A stretch of 5,506 nt of DNA, from positions 1-5,506 of the forward strand of contig JAAYII010000202.1 in the NCBI GenBank assembly GCA_012523535.1, in the 5' to 3' direction. This DNA is from Peptococcaceae bacterium. Lineage in GTDB: Bacteria; Bacillota; Desulfitobacteriia; Desulfitobacteriales; Syntrophobotulaceae. The notes beneath the pieces are model-generated. The model was not told the DNA's origin, did no database searches, and worked only from the letters and a program-made list of their open reading frames with translations. The position numbers were made by a program, and so were the translations under genes. Position 1 is the stretch's first letter. Every line of letters starts with the position of its first letter. Below, in pieces: positions 1-5,506 of the stretch.

Positions 1-130
1 AGAAATCATCCTTAGCACTTCCGAAGGCAAGGTTGTTGTCCGCGGTAAAGAATTTGTCCTGACAACGGTTCAGCCCACCGAAGTTCATCTTCAAGGGTGG
101 ATTAAGCAACTAAGCTTTGAGGAGAACTGA
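1..130 (+). CDS. yqfC: Sporulation protein YqfC, C-terminal fragment
   Basis: This is the 3' end of a gene that begins before the window. Reading from base 2 gives 42 residues starting EIILSTSEGKVVVRG and ending WIKQLSFEEN, then TGA at 128-130. The pattern of short beta strands around a K-x-x-x-x-x-G-K-E-F turn, followed by a hydrophobic strand and GWIKQLSFE, fits the end of the small YqfC family, which is about 90-100 residues long. The placement immediately before yqfD, 12 bases upstream, supports the call strongly, because the two genes are paired in spore-forming Firmicutes. YqfC is known only as a sporulation-associated protein; its biochemical role is not established. Promoter and start lie outside the window. 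The fragment is too short to identify on sequence alone, so the name rests on motif plus context. Confidence 0.82.
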   Translation, partial: EIILSTSEGKVVVRGKEFVLTTVQPTEVHLQGWIKQLSFEEN

Positions 131-135
131 GGGGG
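129..135 (+). promoter_or_regulatory. Ribosome binding site for yqfD
   Basis: The purine run GAGGGGG ends 7 bases before the GTG at 143. It overlaps the TGA stop of yqfC, which suggests translational coupling. Its position supports GTG as the true start, as the first in-frame ATG is far downstream. Confidence 0.7.
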
Positions 136-142
136 ATAAAAG

Positions 143-1342
143 GTGTTTGAGAAAGTTTTTCGTTACTACCGTGGCCGAGTATATATTCGGGTTGAAGGGG
201 AAGGGCTGGCGCAATTTATTAATGCAGCTTTGAAGGCCGGAATTGTTTTTTACAACGCTCGTAAACTTCCTGCTTGTTTCCTGGCGGAAGTTTCCACCCG
301 GGATTTTCGCCGCCTGCGCCAAGCGGCTAAAAAAAGCGGGATAAAACTCAGTATCAGGGCGAAATACGGTTTTCCTTTTGTCGCCCGTCGCTGGCAGAAG
401 CGCAAGGGACTGCTGGCAGGAATATTTATTATTTTTGCGGCCTTGACCATACTTTCCCAGTTTGTAATTTCTATTAGCGTGGAAGGCAATGAGCGTTTCA
501 GCGATCAACAGATTTTAGAGGAAGCTGAAAAACTGGGTGTCAAAAAGTGGGTTTTGAAGAGTAAACTGGATCTGGAAGAATTAGGCAAAAAATTACAGGA
601 GAACATGGATGGCTTGGCTTGGGTGGCTATGGATGAGAGAGGAACGAATATCAGAATCCGAGTGGTGGAGAAAACTTTGCCGCAAAAAGTTGTTTTTCTA
701 GGGGATCTGGTGGCAGCCAAGACCGGTTATGTGGAGGATATCATAGTTATCCAGGGCCAGCCTATGGTTCATGAAGGCCAATTGGTGAAAAAAGGACAGG
801 TGTTGATTAAAGCAGCTGGAGGTATGACGGAATACAGTTTCGATATGAATAGCGACATCGTTTCTAAGAATAATGTTGATGCTCCGGCAGCCAAGGGATT
901 CGTCCGGGGACGAGTGTGGTACAGCATGGAGCAAAAAGTTCCTTTGGAGGAGGAAAAAATAGAGAAAACAGGTAAAATAGCCCACGGCTGGGGTATAAAA
1001 ACCAAAGATCGAGTAATAATGATAACAAATCAAAATAGTCCTTTTTCCATGTCAATTAATGAAAGCCAAAGTTATGCCCTGCCGTCTTGGAGGAATTGGC
1101 GTTTCCCTGTCGAAATAATAAGGATACGGTATGAAGAAGTCCATAAAGTAACAGTAACCTATACAGTAGAAGAAGCAAGAAAACTTGCTGAAAAACAAGC
1201 CAGGGAAGCGTTGAAGAAAGAAATACCTTCCGACGCCAAGGTTCTTCAGGATCGGGTTAAGGTTCTTTCTTCGGAAAAAGGAGTGGAACATATAAGAATT
1301 GAAATCGAAACTTTCGAAGAATTGGCAACCTACCGAGAATAG
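143..1342 (+). CDS. yqfD: Sporulation membrane protein YqfD
   Basis: The 399-residue product matches the usual length of YqfD (about 400 residues), a protein needed for normal sporulation in Bacillus but of unknown biochemical function. Residues 1-85 form a basic cytoplasmic-looking domain containing two short alpha/beta stretches. Residues 90-109 are a single strong membrane segment preceded by a KR-rich stretch (AKYGFPFVARRWQKRKG), so the C-terminal part should lie outside the cytoplasm. Residues 109-176 (VISISVEGNERFSDQQI... to RIRVVEKT) look like a POTRA/FtsQ-type domain. Residues 187-222 (GDLVAAKTGYVEDI... VKKGQVLI) resemble half of a biotinyl-lipoyl or barrel-sandwich hybrid fold as found in membrane-fusion proteins. 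The C-terminal region (about 330-399) has the VEEARKLAEKQA helix and a final beta strand. Translation starts at GTG with a good ribosome binding site. The gene sits between yqfC and phoH in the same operon. Family assignment is secure; the domain comparisons are by eye. Confidence 0.93.
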   Translation: MFEKVFRYYRGRVYIRVEGEGLAQFINAALKAGIVFYNARKLPACFLAEVSTRDFRRLRQAAKKSGIKLSIRAKYGFPFVARRWQKRKGLLAGIFIIFAALTILSQFVISISVEGNERFSDQQILEEAEKLGVKKWVLKSKLDLEELGKKLQENMDGLAWVAMDERGTNIRIRVVEKTLPQKVVFLGDLVAAKTGYVEDIIVIQGQPMVHEGQLVKKGQVLIKAAGGMTEYSFDMNSDIVSKNNVDAPAAKGFVRGRVWYSMEQKVPLEEEKIEKTGKIAHGWGIKTKDRVIMITNQNSPFSMSINESQSYALPSWRNWRFPVEIIRIRYEEVHKVTVTYTVEEARKLAEKQAREALKKEIPSDAKVLQDRVKVLSSEKGVEHIRIEIETFEELATYRE

Positions 1343-1361
1343 CGGCATAACCGGCGATAAT

Positions 1362-1367
1362 GGGGGA
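1362..1367 (+). promoter_or_regulatory. Ribosome binding site that decides the phoH start
   Basis: GGGGGA lies 6 bases before TTG at 1374, inside the 31-base gap after the yqfD stop. No comparable purine run lies at a usable distance before the other in-frame TTG at 1299, so this site favours the 1374 start. Confidence 0.65.
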
Positions 1368-1373
1368 AAAATC

Positions 1374-2351
1374 TTGCGTCATGAAGCCAAACTGTTTCTC
1401 CAGAATAGCGAAGAGGCCTTAAGTCTTTTGGGTTTGGAAGATGTTCATCTTCGTTTTTTGGAAGAGCGCTTAGGCTGCCAGATTGTTGTTCGGGGCAATG
1501 AAATGACGGTAACCGGTGAAGAATGCCAGGTCAAACTGGCCCAAGCGGTGATAGAACAGCTTTTATCCCTGATCAGAAAAGGGAATAACCTTACGCTGAC
1601 CGATATAAGCTATGTAGTTTCCAAAACTGAAGAAGGTAATGAACAAGATTTAACCCAGAGCCTTTCCAAGGTTATTGCCACCACCCAACGGGGCAGGCCC
1701 ATTAAGGCCAAGACCTTGGGACAGGCTAAATATATAAAAACCATTGAAAAAGAATCTTTGGTTTTCGGTATCGGGCCTGCCGGTACGGGGAAGACCTATT
1801 TGGCCGTAGTCATGGCTGTCAAAGCTTTACGGGCCAAGGAAGTCAACCGCATAGTTCTGACCAGGCCGGCAGTGGAGGCCGGTGAAAAACTGGGATTTTT
1901 GCCGGGAGATCTGCAGGAGAAAGTCAATCCTTATTTAAGGCCTTTGTATGATGCCCTGTTCGATTTGTTGGGGCCAGAAACTACGAGCAGGTATATTGAA
2001 AAAAACACAATTGAAATTGCTCCTTTAGCTTATATGCGTGGCCGGACCCTTGATGACTCCTTCATAATTCTGGATGAGGCCCAAAATACTTCTCCCGAAC
2101 AAATGAAAATGTTTTTAACCCGCTTGGGCTTTGGTTCCAAGGCGGTGGTAACGGGTGATATCACCCAGGTGGATTTACCGAAGGGGCATTATTCCGGACT
2201 TATTGAAGTGCAGCGTATTTTGGAAGGGATACCGGGGATTTCTTTCCATTACTTTACCGTTGATGACATTGTGCGCAATCCGCTTGTCCAAAGCATAATT
2301 CATGCTTATGAACAAAAAGGTGGCAATTCTTTAAAAAGAGAGGATTTATAG
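1374..2351 (+). CDS. phoH: PhoH-family ATPase (YbeZ-like)
   Basis: The product is a cytoplasmic P-loop NTPase of the PhoH family, 325 residues from the TTG at 1374, close to the usual 315-330. Residues 1 to about 105 form the N-terminal domain (NSEEALSLLGLEDVHLRFLEE and IVVRGNEMTVTGEE), likely nucleic-acid binding. The ATPase core starts near KTLGQAKYIKTIEK. Walker A is GPAGTGKT at 134-141. Walker B is FIILDEAQN at 230-238, with D234 and E235 as the expected magnesium and catalytic acids. The TRPAVEAGEKLGFLPGDLQEK segment and the GDITQVDLP segment are family hallmarks. PhoH proteins are related to the N-terminal half of superfamily 1 helicases and are linked to RNA metabolism; the name comes from phosphate-starvation induction in E. 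coli, which is not implied here. A reading frame extends upstream to TTG at 1299, but that would overlap yqfD by 44 bases and add 25 residues without family character. Partnership with YbeY encoded two genes downstream is plausible but inferred. Confidence 0.95.
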   Translation: MRHEAKLFLQNSEEALSLLGLEDVHLRFLEERLGCQIVVRGNEMTVTGEECQVKLAQAVIEQLLSLIRKGNNLTLTDISYVVSKTEEGNEQDLTQSLSKVIATTQRGRPIKAKTLGQAKYIKTIEKESLVFGIGPAGTGKTYLAVVMAVKALRAKEVNRIVLTRPAVEAGEKLGFLPGDLQEKVNPYLRPLYDALFDLLGPETTSRYIEKNTIEIAPLAYMRGRTLDDSFIILDEAQNTSPEQMKMFLTRLGFGSKAVVTGDITQVDLPKGHYSGLIEVQRILEGIPGISFHYFTVDDIVRNPLVQSIIHAYEQKGGNSLKREDL

Positions 2352-2354
2352 CCC

Positions 2355-2361
2355 GGTAAGG
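2355..2361 (+). promoter_or_regulatory. Weak, closely spaced ribosome binding site for yqfF
   Basis: GGTAAGG lies directly before the tandem start codons ATGATG at 2362 and 2365. The spacing is short for either ATG, slightly better for the second, so the true protein may lack the first methionine. The 10-base gap from the phoH stop suggests translation may rely on coupling to phoH. Confidence 0.4.
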
Positions 2362-4710
2362 ATGATGGATTTGGATAAAAATATAAAAAACATGTTTACT
2401 CCTATTGCACCTTATAAAAGCTTTAAATTAGTCTATAAGGTCTTAGTTTTTCTTTTATTCTTTTTGCTTTTTACTTTAATTTTATCTTCCGGTCTTTTTG
2501 TTTCCAAATTGAAACTGGAGAAGGGACAGCCCAGTCCCATACTGATTACTGCTCCTTACGATAAAAGTATTGAGGATTTAACAACTTATAGCGAGCTGCA
2601 GGAAGAAGCGGCCAATGCCGTAGAACCCGTATATACTGCTGATCAGACTCAGATTTCCATATTATCAATTAAATTGGATCAAGTTTTTCAACTGCTGGAA
2701 CAACAAAAGAATTCCGAAGCGGATTTGCCCGGGAAACTCACGGAACTAAAGCAAAGTGACCCTTATAATTTATTGCCTGATGAGGTTCTTATTAGATTAT
2801 TGCAATTAACTGATAACGAAATTGAACAAGCCAATCAAATTTCCAGCCGGATTATTATCGGCATGGCCGGGGATCCTACCAGCGGGGCTAAAGAGGAAAA
2901 AGAATTGTCCGACCTAAAGGATAGGATGAAACAACAGGTAGAAAAGTATAATATGGATAATTCCCTGAAAACCTTGGTTGAGGCTTTTATAGAGATTAAT
3001 GTCAACCAACCCACTCTGGTCGTAGATGAGGAAGAGACGAAGAAACTAAAAGATATAGCCAGCTCCAGGGTCAAGCCCCAAATACGTGAATACAGGAAAA
3101 ATGAAAAAATAGTGGGCCCCGGTGAAATAGTTGATGACCGAATTTATTCGGTATTGGAAGCCTATGGCTTGATTCAGATTAGTTCTCCTTGGAAACCTGC
3201 TGCGGGGATAGCCATTGAAGTCTTGGTTGCCATGATTATCCTCATCAGCTTCTTTTACCTTACAACTCCCGAACTATTTGAAAAATGGCACCGCCTTGTT
3301 TTGTTGGGACTTGTTATGGTTGTTACCCTGGCTATAGGTAAAGCTTTCTTGGCAATTAAAATCAGCGAGAGCACGGATTTAAATAATCTGACAGCCATTC
3401 TTATCCCGGCTGCCTGGGCTACCATGACAGTAACTATACTTCTGGGAGCAAGAATTGCCGTTGTGGTCGGAATTATCTTGGGAATCTTTGCCGGCACTAT
3501 GGCTGACCCGGCGACTACCGGCACTTCCGGGTCCATGGCCGGACTTTTTGCCTTGTTCAGCGGTCTGGTAGGGATTCAAAGTGTGTCCAGACTTGACCAG
3601 CGTTCGGATTTGGCCCGGGCAGGCTTGATTGTTGCCCTGGTTAATATCGCCTTGGTAAGCGCCATAACTTTAATTCTCGATCTCGGCCTTACTTTCTGGC
3701 TAACAGGCTTTGGCTTGGCTCTGGCCAACGGTTTTTTGTCCTCAGTACTTACAATGGGTACTTTGCCTTGGCTGGAGGCGGGCTTTAACATTACCTCCGC
3801 GGTTAGGCTCCTGGAATTATCCAATCCCAATGCTCCTTTACTTAAAGAGTTGCTGATGGAAGCTCCGGGAACTTACCACCATAGCGTTTTGGTCGGCAAC
3901 CTGGCGGAGACTGCAGCGGAAGAGATTAAAGCCGACTCAGTTTTGGTCCGGGTTGGAGCCTTATATCACGATATCGGTAAATTAAAGCGTCCATATTTTT
4001 TTATAGAGAATCAATTTGCCAAGGATAATCCTCATGACAAGATAGCACCGACTTTAAGTTCTCTCATCCTTATTTCCCATGTCAAAGACGGTTTGGAATT
4101 AGCCCGTGAGCATAAATTGCCGGAAAGTATTCAGGATATCATCGCCCAACATCATGGGAACAGTTTGGTTTCTTACTTTTATCATAAAGCTCTGGAAGAG
4201 AACCCTAATGTACCGGAAGAAGCTTTTCGTTATGACGGCCAGCGGCCTCAATCCAAAGAAGCGGCGCTGGTGCTTTTGGCCGACAATGTGGAGGCTGCAG
4301 TCCGCTCTCAAAAGGAGAACACTCCCGGAAAAATCGAAGGCCTTGTACGCAAAATCATAAAAGAAAAGCTTGATGAGGGTCTTCTTGATCAATGTGAACT
4401 CACTTTTAGGGATTTGGATAAGATTTCCACGGCTTTCGTTAAAGTATTAAGCGGTATTTTCCATACCAGGATAGAGTATCCGGAATTACCACCCAAATTT
4501 AAAGTTGCCGTGGAGGCTATGTCTAAAGAACAGGAGACAACTGAAGAGGAAATTAAGAAAAACAAAGATAAAACCAAAGCAGATGGCGATAGCGGGCAAA
4601 ATAACGGGCAAATAATTATGGAAAAAGATAATGACAAAACGGACAACAATAAAATACAAGATAAGCAAGACAATAAAGTGCAGGATGATCAAAAAAATAA
4701 TAAAGTATAA
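2362..4710 (+). CDS. yqfF: 7TM-HD cyclic-di-AMP phosphodiesterase (PgpH/YqfF)
   Basis: This 782-residue membrane protein belongs to the 7TM-receptor HD hydrolase family, whose members PgpH of Listeria and YqfF of Bacillus cleave c-di-AMP to pApA. Residues 27-47 are the first membrane helix. Residues 48 to about 275 are the extracellular 7TMR-HDED domain, with its typical start APYDKSIEDL (from 64) and AVEPVYTAD (V87-P89-V90-Y91). Residues 280 to about 480 hold a cluster of membrane helices. The cytoplasmic HD domain spans roughly 495-695 and carries a full set of likely metal ligands: H507 in TYHHS, H536-D537 in YHDIGK, H573 in ISHVKDG, H597-H598 in AQHHGN, and D641 in LADNVEAA. The enzyme is therefore predicted to be active. 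Family members are usually about 700-720 residues; the excess is a hydrophilic tail from about 721 to 782. The start is ATG at 2362 or 2365. c-di-AMP controls potassium uptake, osmotic balance and wall integrity; regulation through the extracellular domain is known for the family only in outline. Confidence 0.95.
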   Translation: MMDLDKNIKNMFTPIAPYKSFKLVYKVLVFLLFFLLFTLILSSGLFVSKLKLEKGQPSPILITAPYDKSIEDLTTYSELQEEAANAVEPVYTADQTQISILSIKLDQVFQLLEQQKNSEADLPGKLTELKQSDPYNLLPDEVLIRLLQLTDNEIEQANQISSRIIIGMAGDPTSGAKEEKELSDLKDRMKQQVEKYNMDNSLKTLVEAFIEINVNQPTLVVDEEETKKLKDIASSRVKPQIREYRKNEKIVGPGEIVDDRIYSVLEAYGLIQISSPWKPAAGIAIEVLVAMIILISFFYLTTPELFEKWHRLVLLGLVMVVTLAIGKAFLAIKISESTDLNNLTAILIPAAWATMTVTILLGARIAVVVGIILGIFAGTMADPATTGTSGSMAGLFALFSGLVGIQSVSRLDQRSDLARAGLIVALVNIALVSAITLILDLGLTFWLTGFGLALANGFLSSVLTMGTLPWLEAGFNITSAVRLLELSNPNAPLLKELLMEAPGTYHHSVLVGNLAETAAEEIKADSVLVRVGALYHDIGKLKRPYFFIENQFAKDNPHDKIAPTLSSLILISHVKDGLELAREHKLPESIQDIIAQHHGNSLVSYFYHKALEENPNVPEEAFRYDGQRPQSKEAALVLLADNVEAAVRSQKENTPGKIEGLVRKIIKEKLDEGLLDQCELTFRDLDKISTAFVKVLSGIFHTRIEYPELPPKFKVAVEAMSKEQETTEEEIKKNKDKTKADGDSGQNNGQIIMEKDNDKTDNNKIQDKQDNKVQDDQKNNKV
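4522..4707 (+). repeat. Low-complexity coding region for the PgpH tail with degenerate 24-27 bp repeats
   Basis: This stretch encodes residues 721-782 of the PgpH homologue. By count it holds 13 Lys, 10 Asp, 9 Asn, 7 Gln and 6 Glu in 62 residues and no aromatic residue, so it should be disordered. The last part shows imperfect tandem units. CAATAAAATACAAGATAAGC begins at 4647, CAATAAAGTGCAGGATGATC at 4671, and a third partial copy TAATAAAGTA at 4698. These encode NNKIQDKQ, DNKVQDDQ and NNKV. An A7 run at 4691-4697 lies within them. The region is strikingly A-rich compared with its neighbours. Confidence 0.7.
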
Positions 4711-4737
4711 GAATAAAGCATATATACTTATAGTGAC

Positions 4738-4744
4738 AAAGGAG
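4738..4744 (+). promoter_or_regulatory. Ribosome binding site for ybeY
   Basis: AAAGGAG is a good match to the Shine-Dalgarno consensus, 11 bases before ATG at 4756, which is on the long side. An in-frame TAG at 4753-4755 immediately before the ATG excludes any upstream start. Confidence 0.75.
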
Positions 4745-4755
4745 CAAAATATTAG

Positions 4756-5241
4756 ATGGAAATGGACATAAATTGGCAGGAGACCAGCGTCAGTGAAGCC
4801 GAACAGCAGGAGCTATGCAAGCTCCTGCGGGAAGGAATATCTCTGGCCCTGGATATTGGCGACGGTCCGGAAAATGCCGAGATCGGCTTGCTTTTGGTAG
4901 ATAACGATACAATTAGGGATTTAAATAAGGCCTATCGGGGAGTGGATGCTCCAACCGATGTTTTGTCTTTTGCTTTGCGGGAAAAAGGAGAAGGGGAACC
5001 GGATATTCTGTTCAATTCAGTGCTGGATGAGGATCCGGTTCTTGGCGATATAGTAATCTCTGTGGAAAGGGCTCGTGCCCAGGCCGAGGAATTCGGGCAT
5101 TCTTTTCGTAGGGAAATGGTCTATTTGGCCGTGCACGGTGTTTTGCACTTGCTTGGTTTTGATCATGAAAGGGCTGAAGAAGCGGCTATAATGAGAAGCA
5201 AAGAAGAAGAAGTTATGATCAGACTGGGCCTGCCCCGTTAA
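4756..5241 (+). CDS. ybeY: Endoribonuclease YbeY (rRNA maturation factor)
   Basis: The product is a cytoplasmic, zinc-dependent single-strand endoribonuclease of the UPF0054 family, 161 residues, within the usual 150-170 range. The diagnostic motif H-G-x-L-H-L-x-G-[FY]-D-H is present as HGVLHLLGFDH at 127-137, with H127, H131 and H137 the zinc ligands. The conserved arginine and following loop are seen as NKAYRGVDAPTDVLSFAL, with R61 corresponding by position in the motif to the functionally important arginine of the E. coli enzyme. The C-terminal helix M-R-S-K-E-E-E-V is typical. YbeY is known to take part in 16S rRNA 3'-end maturation and ribosome quality control. It follows yqfF after a 45-base gap, the second largest gap in the window. 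A second in-frame ATG at 4762 is possible but lies 17 bases from the ribosome binding site, so 4756 is preferred. Nothing indicates degradation or loss of activity. Confidence 0.96.
   Translation: MEMDINWQETSVSEAEQQELCKLLREGISLALDIGDGPENAEIGLLLVDNDTIRDLNKAYRGVDAPTDVLSFALREKGEGEPDILFNSVLDEDPVLGDIVISVERARAQAEEFGHSFRREMVYLAVHGVLHLLGFDHERAEEAAIMRSKEEEVMIRLGLPR
4806..4828 (+). other. Perfect 9-bp inverted repeat inside the start of ybeY
   Basis: GCAGGAGCT at 4806-4814 and AGCTCCTGC at 4820-4828 are exact reverse complements separated by a 5-base loop, ATGCA. RNA from this site could form a stable stem with 6 G-C pairs of 9. It covers about codons 17-25 of ybeY. It is not followed by a T tract, so it is not an intrinsic terminator. 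It may simply be a coincidence of coding sequence. Confidence 0.6.
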
Positions 5242-5297
5242 GTTCAAGTGAACATATGGAAAGCGGATAAAACTTATAGAGAGCGGGCAAAGGTGTT
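5242..5297. other. Intergenic gap between ybeY and dgkA
   Basis: This 56-base gap is the longest non-coding stretch in the window. It contains a small palindrome, GTTCA-AG-TGAAC at 5242-5253, and a four-codon open frame at 5256-5270 (ATG to TAA). AAAGGTG at 5289-5295 can serve as the ribosome binding site of dgkA, though only about 4 bases separate its GG from the ATG. I see no terminator hairpin with a T tract, so transcription probably continues into dgkA. Confidence 0.5.
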
Positions 5298-5506
5298 ATG
5301 AACTTTGGGCAAAGTTTAAAAAGAGCTTGCAGAGGTATAATCTACTCTCTGAAAACGGAAAAGAATATGCGTTTTCATTTTTTGGCCGCTTTGCTGGTTA
5401 TTGTTGTAGGTTTTATACTGCGCATTTCCAAAATTCATTGGCTGTTTATTATTTATGCCATAGGCAGTGTTCTGGTGGCTGAGCTTTTCAATACTTCCCT
5501 GGAAAG
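5298..5506 (+). CDS. dgkA: Undecaprenol/diacylglycerol kinase, N-terminal part
   Basis: The frame from ATG at 5298 stays open to the window edge, giving 69 residues plus two bases, about half of a typical 120-140-residue small membrane kinase. The start MNFGQSLKRACRGIIYSLKTEKNMRFH matches the amphipathic N-terminus with the conserved E-x-N-M/x-R/Q-F/I-H segment. It is followed by a membrane helix (about 28-42), a short loop ISKIHW, and a second helix ending in AELFNTSLE, the conserved E-x-x-N-T-x-x-E active-site and metal-binding motif. In Gram-positive bacteria these enzymes mainly phosphorylate undecaprenol to recycle the C55 lipid carrier of wall synthesis, whereas the E. coli homologue uses diacylglycerol; substrate cannot be settled from this fragment. 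Position after ybeY is the usual one in Firmicutes, where cdd and era often follow. Stops at 5268 and 5277 in this frame exclude a start further upstream. Confidence 0.93.
   Translation, partial: MNFGQSLKRACRGIIYSLKTEKNMRFHFLAALLVIVVGFILRISKIHWLFIIYAIGSVLVAELFNTSLE

Noticed and set aside
4700..4728. Possible promoter before ybeY with a TATACT -10-like box at 4723-4728
   Set aside because: The sequence 17 bases upstream (ATAAAG) is a poor -35 match and the area is simply A+T-rich, so a TATA-like hexamer is expected by chance.
110..5247. Many open frames of 60-130 codons on the - strand, and one of 84 codons on the + strand at 4106-4360
   Set aside because: All lie within or across well-identified + strand genes, have compositions expected of antisense or shifted reading, and show no recognisable family motif.
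5242..5253. Palindrome GTTCAAGTGAAC just after the ybeY stop
   Set aside because: Its arms are 5 bases with a 2-base centre, too tight for an RNA hairpin. It has the reverse arrangement to the Gram-positive LexA box (GAAC-N4-GTTC), and no T tract follows.
5256..5270. Four-codon open frame (ATG to TAA) before dgkA
   Set aside because: It has no good ribosome binding site and is short enough to occur by chance; a leader peptide cannot be supported.
1..5506. Search by eye for CRISPR arrays, tRNA or rRNA genes, insertion sequences, attachment sites, riboswitches and intrinsic terminators
   Set aside because: The window is almost fully coding with gaps of 56 bases or less, and no stem followed by a T tract, spaced repeat set or transposase motif was seen.

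Overview
The window is a stretch of a conserved Firmicutes housekeeping and sporulation operon, with every gene on the + strand. The order is yqfC (3' end only), yqfD, phoH, yqfF (pgpH), ybeY, dgkA (5' end only). This order, together with the sporulation-associated pair yqfC-yqfD, suggests a spore-forming low-to-moderate G+C Gram-positive, probably a clostridial lineage. Base composition looks to be around the mid-40s percent G+C by eye. The sequence alone does not fix a genus.

Layout: bases 1-130 are the C-terminal end of YqfC. Bases 143-1342 encode YqfD, a membrane-anchored sporulation protein starting at GTG. Bases 1374-2351 encode the PhoH-family ATPase, most likely starting at TTG. Bases 2362-4710 encode a 7TM-HD family cyclic-di-AMP phosphodiesterase (PgpH type) with a complete HD metal site and an unusually long hydrophilic C-terminal tail. 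Bases 4756-5241 encode the endoribonuclease YbeY with its three zinc-binding histidines. Bases 5298-5506 encode the first 69 residues of an undecaprenol/diacylglycerol kinase, cut by the window edge. Gaps are 12, 31, 10, 45 and 56 bases. There is no strong terminator or promoter, so the whole window reads as one polycistronic unit that begins before it and continues beyond it.

How the genes fit together: PhoH and YbeY are neighbours in many bacteria and are linked to RNA metabolism, YbeY acting in rRNA maturation and ribosome quality control. PgpH lowers c-di-AMP, a second messenger controlling potassium, osmotic and cell-wall homeostasis. DgkA recycles the C55 lipid carrier or diacylglycerol at the membrane. 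YqfC and YqfD serve sporulation. The shared operon is a known conserved arrangement, and any direct functional coupling is inference.

I found no mobile element, CRISPR array, RNA gene or clearly undescribed system. Observations worth a second look are modest: the low-complexity, internally repeated tail of PgpH, a 9-bp perfect hairpin early in ybeY, the domain layout of YqfD, and the non-ATG starts of yqfD and phoH.
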